DNA of 64,000 nt from Gnetum montanum (Eukaryota > Streptophyta > Gnetopsida > Gnetales > Gnetaceae), in the NCBI GenBank assembly GCA_015680685.1, contig MNCI01002812.1, positions 592,595-656,594 of the forward strand, given 5' to 3'. Position numbers and translations under genes: made by a program. This document shows positions 33,685 to 45,807 of this stretch, piece after piece. Within the stretch, counting starts at the first letter, position 1, and each line of letters begins with the position of its first letter. The notes under the pieces were generated by a model, which did not search any database, was not told where the DNA came from, and saw only the letters and a program-made list of their open reading frames with translations.

Positions 33685-34299
33685 ATATCCTAGTGCTACA
33701 AAGGGAGGAGAGAGATAACTAAGCAACTAATTTTAATTTAACTACTCAACTATGCTTTAACTAGTCCTAACACCAACATTTTTTCTCACTTACCATATGC
33801 ATCCTAAACCAGTGCAACACTAATGGGATTACCAAACACTAATCATTATTGGGTTACCAAGTGTTACACGAATGCTCGAAGTGATTGTACTGAGTGTGCT
33901 TACTTAGGAGAGTTACAGGGTGAGAGAGAGAACATTAATTAACTAAGAAAAGCATTAAGTAATAGTAATTAACATTAATTAATCTATTCTGAATGCTGTA
34001 AGGTTTATCACAAAGTTCATATTTATTGCCATACACAAGGTGTGCTTAGGTACACAGTGCTTGAATAAAGATCCATTCACTTTATGACTCCTACTGTGGG
34101 TGCTCAAAAATAATTCTATGTTTAGAAAAGAAAAAAGGCAAGAGTTTGGGTAAGGGACTATGACTAACTATGCAAACCAAGTGTGCCTGCCTCTTATTTA
34201 TAGGCAATGAGGCAGGTCTCGATATCACGTACGCAATATCGCGTGGAAGGCCCCGATATCATGTATGCGATATCATGGATGCAATATCATGGCTAATCA
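33685..34299 (-). repeat. Element 3 3' LTR, inner part
   Basis: Continues the LTR from 26588. It matches 48370-48943 in the 5' LTR and ends at GGCTAATCA before the polypurine tract. GATATC palindromes lie at 34217-34290. Confidence 0.88.
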
Positions 34300-36200
34300 T
34301 ACCCCCACGATTGAATGAAAAATTGTCCTCGAGTTCCTTACAAAATATTAGGAAGGTATGGGATTATTGACTAAATGAGAATTGATAGCGACAGGGAATA
34401 ATAGACTCAAAGTGCCTGGTGAATGGATTGACAAACATATTACAACATTGGTGTTCATGCCCTTTGTGGTGAACACTATACATAGATGACATCCAGACCC
34501 TCATCTGACAGCTTGAAGAGAGAGTAAAGAAAATGAGGCGTGTTGCTATCGATGTCGCAATTGTGCCTTCTATTATTTATCTATAGCCATGCCATCAAAC
34601 TTGTTCCTGGTGTAAATGCTTCAGCTCCAGTCCATCCTGAGTGCTTCCTCCTATCCTAGTCCATAGTTCGTGTAACTACCATTTGCACACACAACATAGT
34701 CACGAATGAGCAATGATAAGTAAACCATAATGCAGTTGATACCTTGCCTCGATATAAAGTGCATTGGCTAGGTTGTGGTTATGATAGAAATTGGGTTAGA
34801 GTTTTATCATTGATAACTACCCAAGGTGTAGGGGTGATCCAAGTAGTAGAATGGAAAAATTTGTGATAGGGCCCCCACGACTAAGAGCAAACCTCCGGTA
34901 GCAATAGGATGGAAAAGTATACGAAACAAGAAAATGGGAAAAATAACAATGGTGATTCCAATAAAATGGATGTCATGGATGGGGATGAAATGAGAAATTG
35001 CTAATTGCAAGAAATGTCTAAGGAGAAGAATTTAACAATTGCACCATAAAAGAATGTTAGTGGGTCCTCCCCAAAGCAGGCTTATGCCCTTTATGCCCTA
35101 ACAAGCCCACAAACCAAAGAGTCCGTAGGCTCTAGGAATGACATATGGAAACAATGGTTAAAGATTGACCCACAAGAATTTACCAAAGAATAACAATGTG
35201 TCAACCAGGAGATAGATTAATGATAAAATTGAAAATGAGGTGAAAAACGGGAAGAAAGATGGAGAATAGAAAATGGAATGGAATCCCAAGAGCAAGGTTA
35301 TGTAAAGTCCCTTGTGTATTTTATGGTTAAGGTGACTGAGTAGAACTCATTCCAAATTTAGACTCAAACAAACCACATTTAGTGATCTTGCATCAATGCA
35401 CTTGGCCAATTCATCCCCTTGAAGCAACAAGAATGCTTCCCCAAAGAGTCACCACCATTCCAAGGAGAGCGAGATGGAGAAGCAGGAAGCGAGAAGGGGC
35501 CTTAGTTAGAGGGAACCTTTAGGCATGGGTAACATGTCTTTCCAATGCCATAACTAGTGCTTGTAGCCTAGATTTCTCTATTATGTCTAAGGGGTGTTCT
35601 TGTAATTCTCACCAGTTTTTTTTAACATGAGAACCACACCATGCAAAGACTTATTTGATTTATTCAACTTCTTGATGTTTGGTCATTGGCGGAATGGTGG
35701 AAAACCCATGAAAAGCATCCAAGTACCCAAGAGAATAGCTAGCACACATGCATCAAATCCCCTTGAAGTCACATCCTTTTCAACCATTGAATCCTTCCTT
35801 GGTTTGAAGAATACGAAGCCACCAATTCATTAATAAGTTTATCTAGAAAAAGGGACAGTACAGTTCCAAGACCAAGGGAGACCATAAAGTTGAACGGAGG
35901 AATGGACGATGTGGCCTCATTGCCTATTTTATCAAAAGAACCATATCATAGTATCAACATTGAAAATCAAAGGTAAAAACCCAAAATATACAATCAACAC
36001 CATTATAGTACAATCCACCATCATGAGCACTTATTGTATGATGAATGAAAGTAAATCAAATAAAGAAATAGGAAAAAAATGTGAACGATGGTGTAAAACA
36101 AAAATAAATATAATTTAAAAAAATGTGTGAAACAAAAATACAAAAAAAAAAAAAAGAAAAAGAGCTAAGGGCTTAGAATGGTTAGCATTGGTGGCCATCT
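34300..36200 (-). other. Element 3 polypurine tract and untranslated tail
   Basis: True polypurine tract at 34300-34314 (minus: TCAATCGTGGGGGTA). Second copy at 34872-34884 (TTAGTCGTGGGGG) and third at 36201-36214 (TTAGTCATGGGGG) just after integrase. The conserved block AGTGGGTCCTCCCCAAAGC is at 35059-35077. No gene is seen; ORFs at 35627 and 35909 overlap noncoding text that the other elements share. Confidence 0.7.
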
Positions 36201-36229
36201 CCCCCATGACTAAGTTGGAAGGAGGAGAT

Positions 36230-37540
36230 TCAAAATAATGAGCAAGGTTGTTCACCAATAGAGGTAGTATTGGTACTAGCTGTTCTAAGCTCATGGAAAG
36301 GTTTTGTTTGTTGGATGTTGACCAACAATTTCTTATCTAGGTTCTTAGGTTTGTAAATCATCATGGCCCCTGAAGGAAAAGTTGCATAAATAATATAAGG
36401 TCCTTCCCACAGCATTTGAAATTTAGTGTGTTGTGGCACATGTGTGAGATTCCAGTACAAAACCTTATCTTTTGGTTGATATTTAAATTTTCTAATTTTT
36501 AGGTCATGACATCATTTATTAAAGGCCTTGTGCAATTCATTAGATGACAGGGTGGCTAATTGGTTCTCGTCTAGCAAGTTAAGGGTCGTTAACCATTCTT
36601 TTTGTGCTAGATCAAGGTCAAAGTTGAGATCATATGCCATAGATAGTGTACCAAGTTTTGCTTGAATGGGAAGCATTGGAAGTTTCCCATATGCTAACTC
36701 ATAGGGAGAGTAGCCTATAGGGAGTTTCCATGTGGAGCGGTATGCCCAAAGAGCATCATTCAATTTGGTGCTTCAATCTCTCCTATACTTGCTAATAGTT
36801 CTTGTTAATATTTTTGTAATCTTCCTATTGGTGACCTCGGCTTGTCTGTTCACTTAAGGGTGGTATGGAGTAGTCAGTTTGTGTTCAACCCTTAAGCGTT
36901 GCATTAGTTTCTGAAAAGTTACACTTGTAAAATATGTGCCATTATCAGAAATAAGTGCACGAGGCATACCAAACCTATTTACAATTTTTTGTTGAACAAA
37001 TCGTGCAGTTGTAGATCATGTACAATCCTTAACAACAGCTCTTCTATCCATTTTGTAAAGTAGTCAACAACAACAACTATGTAAGCTTTCCCATTAGACA
37101 TTGGTGTAATGGGCCCCATAAAATCAATTCACCATATGTCAAAGGGTTCCAAAGGTTGAATCCATTGTTGTGGACCCTCCATTCTAGTAATCATTTCCCC
37201 ATCACGTTGACAATGCTCACAAGATTGGACAAAATGATGGGCATCCCAAAACAATGTAGGTCAATAATATCCTGCAAGTAGGATTTTAATGGTTGTTCAT
37301 GTCTCAACATAATGACCCCCACAAGGACCCTCATGAGCATCTTGGAGAACTCATAGTTGATTTATATTAGGAATGCACCATCGAACCAAGCCATCAAGAC
37401 ATGCTTTATAAAGTTGCCCATTGATCTCCATAAAATACTTGGCTCGGTGAAGGAACTGTTGTTTCTTTTTAGTGTCTAACTCTTGTGGCGTTTGTTGTGT
37501 AAGGAGATAGGTGAGAATACTAGTATACTATTTTTTTTCC
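36230..37540 (-). pseudogene. pol: Element 3 integrase, broken
   Basis: From high to low coordinates: EINGQLYKACLDGLVRWCIP (about 37430), the zinc-binding part DAHEGPCGGHY and HHFVQSCEHCQRDGE (about 37350-37190), then IDFMGPITPMSNGKAYIVVV (about 37130-37070) with the first catalytic Asp. NDALWAYRSTWKLPIGYSPYEL is in the open stretch 36763-36512. The C-terminal part, open at 36460-36230, has FQMLWEGPYIIYATFPSGA and KPFHEL and ends GEQPCSLF. Stops and a frameshift in the core break it. The C-terminal fold resembles an integrase tail, and I see no chromodomain, consistent with the Athila/Tat group. Confidence 0.86.
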
Positions 37541-38910
37541 ATGGTTAATTTATTAGTTACTACACTTGAAAAGAGGAGTTCATCAGGAAGAGATTAGAAA
37601 TTGGATACTCATCCTCTTTGTTGTCCCATCGGAATTGAGATAAATGATTAGCAACTATGTTCTCGGTGCCTTTTCGATCAATCATTGTAAGATCAAACTC
37701 TTGTAAGATTACGAGCCATCATATGATGTGAGGACTCACTATTGGTTTATTCATTTGGAACCTTATTGCATTATGATCCATGTGCACGAATACCTTATAG
37801 CCCAAGTCATATTGCCTAAATTTTTCTAGTGCAAACACTACAACCATTTATTCTTTCTTTGTTGTGGTGTAGTTAAGTTGTGCACCAAAAATACTCCTAC
37901 TTGCATAGTGGATGTAATAAGGATGTTTTTGGTCATCTAACTATGTAAGTACGGCTCCTAAAGCATAGTTGTATGTGTCAGTCATTATGTGGAATGGTCT
38001 GGACCAGTCAAGAGCTTGTAGAATGGGTGTTTCTATGAGCTTCTGTTTTAAAGTTTGGAAAGCTAGTTCGCATTCCCTAGTCCATTCGAAAGGTATTTCC
38101 TTTTTCGTTAGTTCAACCAACGGTTTTGCAACCTTTGAAAAGTTCTGAATAAACCTTCTATAGTAGCTAGTGTGTCCAAGGAATGACTAGATATCTTTTA
38201 CAGTTTTAGGTTGCCGAGTGATTTCTTGGATAACTTTGATCTTTTCGAGGTGTACCTCTATCCCTATTTGCAAAATATTATGCCCTAATACGATGCTTTC
38301 TTGGATCATTAAATGGATTTTTTGCTAGTTGAGCCTTAAATTAATTTCTACATATTACTTTAGTACTTGATCTAATCGGTTCAAGGCTTGATCGAAGTTC
38401 ACTCTGTAAGTGGAGAAGCCGTCCATGAAGACTTCCACACCATTTCCTATTTGCTGCTGGAATATGCTTAGAACTAATTATTGAAACATTGCAGGGGCAT
38501 TGCATAAGCCAAACAACATTTGTTTGTATGCAAATGTTCCCCAAGGACTAGTGAATGTAGTCTTGGCTTGGTCTTCTGGGGCTATTTGTATTTGGTTGTA
38601 CCTACTGTACCCATCGAGAAAACTATAGTAGTGATGCCCTACAATGGTGTTTAAGACTTGGTCGATGAATGGCAATGGAAAGTGGTCTTTGAATGTTGCC
38701 ATATTCAGTATCCTAAAATCTATGCACACCCTCAATTTACCTCCCTTTTTGGGCACAATAACTAAGGGACTAACCCATTCACTATCAGCAATGGGGTATA
38801 TGAACCCAACTTTTAGAAGCTATTTGATTTCTTCCTTAACCACTTGCTTAAGCTTTGGGTTCAATCCCCTCTGTGGTTGTCATCAAGGCTTCATAGAGGG
38901 GTTAGTGTAA
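37541..38910 (-). pseudogene. pol: Element 3 RNase H and reverse transcriptase, broken
   Basis: RT blocks are in an open stretch at 38756-38478: MPKKGGKLRVCIDFRILNMA, KDHFPLPFIDQVLNTI, SFLDGYSRYNQIQIAPEDQA, LFGLCNAPAMFQ. The catalytic box follows at about 38410-38440 as VFMDGFSTY: the second Asp of MDD is Gly (codon GGC), which would abolish polymerase activity. Downstream (lower coordinates) come FLGHTSYYRRF, FHIMTDTYNYALGAVLT, VVFALEKFRQYDLGYKVFVH and MDHNAIRFQMNKPI, the RNase H part. A few stops. This is the least decayed RT of the window, but it is dead by both stop codons and active-site loss. Confidence 0.9.
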
Positions 38911-39011
38911 ATTTTATGCTGGCATATCCTAGGATCTATTTCGATTAATTCAAGATATGACCAAGTGAAGGCTTTCAACCATTTTTATATCATCTTTAGT
39001 AGTCTCTCTTT

Positions 39012-40140
39012 CTATTGAGGAGCGAGCTTTTTGTTAATAATTACCAATTTTCCATCCTTAAGAAATGTGGACTCCATACCGGTGGGTAATGGCTTTAACT
39101 CAAGGGGATCTTGCTTAAACTTAGCAGGGATTTCCAACTTCCTCAAGTTGATATTTTTAATGTTAAGACTTGGAAGTTGACGATGGACTTGCTCTAATGT
39201 ATCTATGCTATTGATGTAAGTGCAAGTCAAACCCTTAGTTGGTTCCATGCATATAGTTGAACTGCTCTCTTGATCAGTTATTAGCCACTGGGTGCCTTCT
39301 TGTCTTGTGGTTGCTACATATAGGCATCTTTGTATATTAGTTATTTGTGCACATTGATTGCATGCAGGCAATGTTAAACATTGTACAAACCATGCCTTCT
39401 ACATGTAGTTACACCCTTTGCCACTGTATGCGATGCATGAAACTTTCTTCTTCTTGATCTTCCCAAATGTATTTTCCTTTGATATTTCTAGGGAAAGATC
39501 ATGGATTCCTAGGCACATGTCAATTGTTCTTAGCCATGCTCTTCCCATTATGATTGGGAAGTCCCCCTTATCATTTTTTACTTGAATCACTAGGAAGTCA
39601 GGGGGATACGACCATCCACAAATAGTGGTGAAAATGTCCTCCACTAGCCCTAATGGGACAGTGATGGACTGGTTGACCAAGTCTAAATGAATGTTACTCT
39701 TTTGTAGTGGAGGTAGGTTCTAAGCTTTGTACATTTCCTGAGAGATTAGGTTGACATAGGAACCTAAATCCAAAAGAGCCTTACATGGTTCATTCCCAAC
39801 GATTTGTAAATATATAAGAGGACTTTCAAGATCAGAAAATTTCCTAGGAAGATGGCCAACCTTAATCCAATCGGTGATGACATGAGTTAACATGATCATA
39901 TGCGTTGGGCATGGTGTTTTTCTTGAAGGGAGTTTTGAAGTTTTGATTGGTAATGGGTCATCTAAAGGATTAGTTGCTTGTGGTTGCAAGGGCTTAGTTG
40001 GATTGTTGGTTATGAAGAAAGGTCTTTTCTTCATGTGGTTGTTAGAACCAATAGTAGATTGAAAGCTAATAGCCCTTGTAGTGTTACATTGCTGCGGCTA
40101 GGCAGGGAGTTCACCCTGCATAACTAGAGCAGGTGGTAAT
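39012..40140 (-). pseudogene. pol: Element 3 protease and end of gag
   Basis: Open at 40034-39720, with MIMLTHVITDWIKVGHLPRK and ALLDLGSYVNLISQEMYKA. The catalytic Asp-Ser-Gly reads Asp-Leu-Gly. Continues at 39680-39399 (ICGWSYPPDFLVIQV, FPIIMGRAWLRTIDMCLGI) and the linker to RT at 39371-39012 (CNQCAQITNIQRCLYVA, LEIPAKFKQDPLELKPLP). At 40140 the frame is cut by Element 4 and resumes at 46685. Confidence 0.86.
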
Positions 40141-40915
40141 TGATGAGTCGTGAATTGTTTGGCCGTGATATTGCATTAATTTTGGACAGGAGTTAATCAG
40201 TTAGTTAATTTGTAGAGTTAGAGTTTTTGTTATTTGTTCTTCTCAACCCTTTCTGTTAGTGTATGCCCACAGTGTGATGATTGTAATTGTACGACATCCT
40301 TATTCGAGTGTGATGTACTTGGACATGCACATGACTGAAAATAAAGATTGAGATTACTTCATCATTGCAGCATTCACTTAGTTTAATCATTTAATTTATT
40401 GTTCTTTACTACTTTCATAGTTAATCTCTCTCAACCCTTATCTCCTAGAATGCAGAATGAGTATGACTTAATCATGAGCATTTAAGTGTAACTACTTGAT
40501 AACCTTGTAGCATACCTAGGATCTGCGCTTGGTAATCATAGTAGTAGTCATGCACAAAGTCCAATATGTGTACGGATGATTAAGGAATGGATACTCATTG
40601 CACTTACGCTAGTTTAGATTCTCTATCCCTATCTCCTATTAGTTTAGATTCTCTCTCCCTTTTCCTCTTAGCTTAATTAAAGATATTTTCCATTGCCCAA
40701 GGAGTAGCATTAGCATAGGAACATATCATACACCTCACTCTAGGCTAAACCATACATGATAAAACTAATACTAGTCTAGGTGGGAAGACAATGAACTGTG
40801 ATCTATGAGTAACTGTCTAGATACCACAACTAGTCTATCTACGGAGTTCGACTGAATCGTGCGTGAAACGCTCGTATTCATATGGTTGAGTGTAGGGGTA
40901 CCTCACCACTCATCA
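40141..40915 (+). repeat. Element 4 5' LTR, promoter region deleted
   Basis: It is 775 bp, against 872 bp in the 3' copy. After TGATGAGTCGTGAATT...GATATTGC it jumps to ATTAATTTTGGACAGGAG. The missing part in the 3' LTR is about 45855-45945, with ATCTATAAATAAG. Confidence 0.88.
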
Positions 40916-40916
40916 T

Positions 40917-40934
40917 TAGCGTCGTTTCTAGGGA
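40917..40934 (+). promoter_or_regulatory. Element 4 primer binding site (tRNA-Asp)
   Basis: TAGCGTCGTTTCTAGGGA, 13 of 18 identical to the tRNA-Asp complement. Confidence 0.75.
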
Positions 40935-41021
40935 TGGTGCTAGTTATCTAGATTAGTTATATCATACAGGGTCGCTATATAGGAATTAACGATATATCTT
41001 TTAAGAAGAAATAATTACAAG

Positions 41022-43040
41022 ATGTCACATCCAAATTCACACAATTTCAAAACCATGCCTCTCCTACAAGACTACAATAACACCACATCTAGTGAGGAAA
41101 TTCATTAGAGAACTAAAGAATTATATGACAATGAAGATTGGAGTACGCAATCTGAAGTAGGAGTTTCATATAAACATAAACAAAGGAAACATCATCTCAA
41201 TGCACGAAAGCATAACTTACTAGATGACAATGAACCCCTACTGGCCACTACAAGCCTAACACAAATACAGGAGGCTATTTGAATCTCTTGTAGGCATTGT
41301 AAAGAGAGCCACCTACCCAGGCTTGATTTAAACAACTTTCCCAAATTCTTAGGAGGCTATGACTTAGATCTGCAACAACATTTACAAGCCTTCTACGATG
41401 CTTGTTCATGGAACAACATTGATAATGGTTGACAAAAAATCAAGCTCTTCCCTATGACAATCGTTGGCCAAGCAAAAGTATGATATAGATCATTAAAACT
41501 GAATTCAATTCGACGTTGGCCAACAATGGTAGAACTCTTTAATGAAAGATATCAAACCTACGCAAGAATGTCGGCCTTGAGGAAACAAATCCAAGAGTGG
41601 AAACAAGCACAACATGAACCCTTGGATATGGCCTTAGAAAGATATTATGCACTATTAAATAACTATATAGGCCATGAGTTCTCTGAGGAAAGGTTAATGT
41701 ACCACATTATTGATGGGCTTCATGATGAAAGAAGAGAGACCCTAGGGATGTATTCCCAAGCTCAACTATATGAACTATGAACCCATCAAGTCCAAGAGCT
41801 TATTAAGCAGGTAGCAAAAGAAGAAGGAGAAATGGCTAGATGGGAGAGTGTTGAAAAACATCAATGGGACCAAAATCTTGACTTAACAAAGGTCCATAAT
41901 CACAAGAAGGAGAAATCAGCCTATCTCAAGGAGGAAGAACCATCTTTGCCAGGAAAACAATCATTAGATGAAATCGAGGCAAAGATGAATAAGATGTTGG
42001 AATGGATGCATAAAAAGTGTGTAGAATTTATCAATATTATTGGAGATAGATTTTTGACAACCCAAGAAGCAGAACAAAATATAATTAGATAATCAGAAAG
42101 AAGGGATAAGGAAAATAAGAGCTCACCTACCAATCATACATATGAATGCAACATTTGCCTGTACAATCACCCCCAGGGTCAATGCCCAATCTTGTTACAT
42201 TTATATGAGCATTGGAGAAGCACATTACATCCAAAGTTCATACAAAGATACTGTGTTCAATCACAGTGGCAACAATCCCAGTTGTGGGGGAAGCCATCCC
42301 TAAACTGGAGACACCCTTCATATCATCTGAACCCAAATGCTTATCTAGTTCAACATCCTATTTCCCCAACTAGGCCAACATACTCTGTCTCGCGGCATTA
42401 CTATTCTCCTCAATACTATCAGCCCATGTCTTCATCACAACCACCACCTTGTGTACCATACAATTCTCCTCAATTTCAACATTCCCATCCTTTACTTCCT
42501 TTTACATCGCCACCAGTTGTTCTTGAAGGTTTTGTGCCACAACACCAACCTATGAACATTACTTGTGTTGCTACTATCAATAGTAGTGGGAATCCTCCAC
42601 AACATCATAGGCGTCCCTTCTTTAGATGTGACCGTAAGAAGGGACAACACAATTCTGAGCCCACTGCACCTTCCAACTTAGCACAAGTCCAACACTGTGG
42701 TGAACCTTCCTCTTTGAAACCAACGCCTCATGTTACCTTAGCAGAGCCACCACTCAATACTCCAACAATCATGGGGCCCAATGAATATAGCCATATGGGG
42801 AGACATGTTAATCCTTGCATACCATCTTACAGTCTCAAGCATCATAGCGGGTCAACTCCTTATAAATTGACTACATCTTATAAGTTGCCCCACTATGCTT
42901 ACTACAATCAAGTGTGTGAATCCCAATGGGGTAAGTATGATCAAGTCTCAATATTTTCAACATGCAAGGATCCCAACCTTTTGTTTATTAATCCTTGCCA
43001 TGCTCAACCATTTAGTTATGGGGGATACCCCCCATTCTAA
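41022..43040 (+). pseudogene. gag: Element 4 gag, one frame with in-frame stops
   Basis: ATG at 41022 (MSHPNSHNF) to TAA at 43038. I find no frameshift, only about six stops, at about 41107, 41279, 41432, 41480, 41778 and 42090. Each can be explained by one transition: CGA or TGG to TGA, CAG or CAA to TAG or TAA. Domains: matrix-like N-part, capsid at about 41330-41830 (NNFPKFLGGYDLDLQQHLQA, WPTMVELFNERYQTYARM, YHIIDGLHDERRETLG), and a linker predicted to be helical (41832-42090). A zinc knuckle CNICLYNHPQGQC (about 42151-42190) has the spacing C-x2-C-x3-H-x4-C, one residue shorter than the usual CCHC. The C-part is rich in Pro, Gln, His and Tyr, 282 residues open to the end. No protease follows. 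Confidence 0.88.
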
Positions 43041-44877
43041 TAACAAGCAGGATTAATAAACATTTTTCATTTTCTTTAATTTTACAATTTTTTGTTTCCT
43101 AGTTTTTAATTTTTCAATTTCTTGTTTTATCTTTTTGTCATTTTATGTTTTTATCCTTTTATAAGTAATCTCATCTACAAATAAAACACTGATGTAGCTT
43201 GTTGGTTGAGGTGTGTTCTATGTTATCAAGTTTTGAGTCCTCAATTATTTGGACAGTGAGCCCATTATGCCCACTCATCCATTCTACAAATAAGAGGTTC
43301 TGTTTGAGGGTACAGTGATATTCTTGACATTCTTAAAACTTAAAATTAATTTTGTATTCATTGTACCCAGAATGAAGAAGGATGGACCAAGAGGGAATGA
43401 TTAGGATGTGACATCAAGGGAACTTGTGGATTCTCTTTGGTGATGTCTGTGTGAGTTATCATGCAACATGGTTGTACTAAGATCCTTGTAGATCTAATGC
43501 AAATGGGAGTAAGAGTACTCAAAAGGCACTCAAAAATCCAATGGTGTTCTAGGGGGTCCCATTGGAAAGACATGCACCCATGCCTGAAGGTTGGTGGCTT
43601 CTTTGGATTCATTCATTCAAAAGAAAAAAAAGTGAGAAGAGTGTTCCAAAGTGGCCACCCAAAAGTGAAAAAAGAAAGAAAAGTGCCACAAAGAAAAAAT
43701 CACTCCTCCCTTGTACAAAACACCAAGTGATTGTACGCCTTGTTATGGTACTCTCATAGTTGCTCACCATGGGATGAATAATGTGATGTCACTAATCAGA
43801 GGAATGGACTTGGTCCTAATCTTGGAAAGATGGGTGAATGACACATTAATCATGCTTTACACGTAGGATTCATTGCGCCTTGGGTCAATTACCTCATGTC
43901 CTAATCTTTACAAACCCTTTTACAATTTGTCTCATCTCACTGTTTGTGTAATTGTAGCTCGTGTCTTGTGTAGAGTAAAATTCTTACCTCATTCTGGTGA
44001 TACTTACATGTGTGTGTTTTGTGGAACTAGTGTGGATTACATTTAACCCTTCTTGTGCCTATGGACATTTCAAGGTGTGGCTATGTAAGGGCATTATAGG
44101 TTGGAACCTACTTTGGGGAGGACCCACTTGCGTAATTTTTATAATTTTCACTCGTAACACATCTTCCACACTCCATCTATTACCTTCAGCACATTGTCAA
44201 TAATATTCTTTCCCTTATTACTATCCCTTCGATTCTAACGTTCCTATGAACAATCACATCACCATTTTCTCCCATCCAAGATCCTTATTGACAAATTCCA
44301 CACCATCATAATTTTCATGCCTTCAGAACTAGTTCAATTACCCTAGAACCCTTTAACGATCATCCAAATGTCCTTATTTTACATTGTTTAATTTCAGAAA
44401 AATATTAAAAATTTGGTACATTCTATAAAGTGTCCTAACTTTGATCCCCCTGTGCTAATCAACATCATTTGCAACTGTTCACATGGGGAAGTTTTTCAAT
44501 TTTCTCTCTATGACTTGTGATTGTGCAACCCTTGCTTTCGTACCTATAACTCACTTGCTAGTACTCCGATTTTCATTCCGTTTAAACCTACCCAAACCCG
44601 AAGTGTTTAGCTTAGTCATGGGGGTAATTAAGGGTAATTAACTATAAAAATTACAAATAAACTATGTCAAAACCTATTTCATTTCCTTAGGTATACCGAG
44701 AAATTAAAATGTGAGAACCACCGAAGAAAAAAGGAATTAACATTATAATCTTTCGGGGACATGTTCTTCCCATAGTCAATATCACACGGAAATAAAGTAA
44801 ATCCATTAAGGCAAGTTGTAAGGTATAACTTAACTTTGGTAACAAACTTACTAACGATTGGGCCCATGTGATTGCAG
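43041..44877 (+). other. Element 4 noncoding spacer
   Basis: It replaces all of pol. It holds the conserved block ACTTTGGGGAGGACCCACTT (44110-44128) and a purine-rich PPT-like motif TTAGTCATGGGGGTA (44612-44626). ORFs at 43461-43730 and 43997-44203 have no similarity I know. The end, GATTGCAG before ATG 44878, looks like a splice acceptor. Confidence 0.65.
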
Positions 44878-45620
44878 ATGGCCCCAAAACATGGACAATA
44901 GGAAGGTCCTGCTCAAGGTGGGAGCAAACAACCTAGGAGAGGAGGAAGACAAGATCCTACTGGACAACATGTAGAGTAGGAGGAACAATCATTCAGTATC
45001 CACCAAGAAGACCCTGCTATTGTACAATCGAAGCAGGAAGAAGGAGGAGTGGCTATTGTAGCTGAACAGGGACAACATCTCAAGTTGCCTCAAGAGTGTG
45101 TTCAGGCCATTCATGAGAATTTGTAGTGATTGTGGAGTTAAACTTCAAATTATTTGCAGAATTTTCTCTGGAGGCCATTAGGGATCACCTCACAGGGTCC
45201 TTGTTATGGCCAATCCTCTCAGATAGTGGTGCTTGGTACTTAGGGGAAACATACCAACTTTGACACAACAAAGAAGAAGCCACCATGGTGTGACTATTGA
45301 TTTCTCTGTTCAAGCCATTTCAGAAGTATTAAACTTTTCAAATACAGGGCCAAAGGTTGCTCAGAACCAGCTGGACACTTTTAGAATCAAGCAACTTAAT
45401 AAACTATTGACAGAGAGTCAAAGGGTGGCAGAAGAAAAAGAGAAGGCTGACTAGGATGCCTCTATGGCACAAGCGCAAACTTACACACACGCCAAGGCAC
45501 TCAAGGCCTTACAAGAGGAGAAACTCTAGGCCATACTTCAATGCCATCAAATCCCAAGACTTGGAGCACAAGACAAGGGAAAGACACCCATGGAGGAGCC
45601 ACCATCACTAGGAACTACAT
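44878..45620 (+). pseudogene. Element 4 third ORF, truncated
   Basis: MAPKHG start directly after GATTGCAG. It aligns with the third ORF of Element 1: AWYLGETYQL (about 45225) with WYLGETYLFWN, and VQAISEVLNFSNTGPKVAQ (open at 45233-45454) with VKAILEALELPNTEATLAE. The large middle block and coiled coil of Element 1 are missing. Stops at codon 8 and later. Function unknown. It lies between the middle and the true polypurine motif. Confidence 0.6.
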
Positions 45621-45792
45621 GAGTTCCATCCAATTTTGTAATCATAGGATTTTCTTTTATGTTGTGTCTAAATTTTTGTTCTAATTCCACACTGCGGCAT
45701 ATGTCTATCCTAGTCAGTCAATAATCCCATACCTATCCATTGTGTAATCATTAGAGCTTGTTCTCACCATTGACTTGAGGACAAGTTTTCAT

Positions 45793-45807
45793 TTAGTTGT
45801 GGGGGTA
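45793..45807 (+). promoter_or_regulatory. Element 4 polypurine tract
   Basis: TTAGTTGTGGGGGTA ends at the 3' LTR. It is preceded by TTGAGGACAAGTTTTCATT. Confidence 0.82.

Noticed and set aside
42192-43040. 282-codon Pro/His/Tyr-rich frame as a separate host gene
   Set aside because: It is in the same frame as the capsid part upstream and equals the C-terminal part of gag in the other elements.
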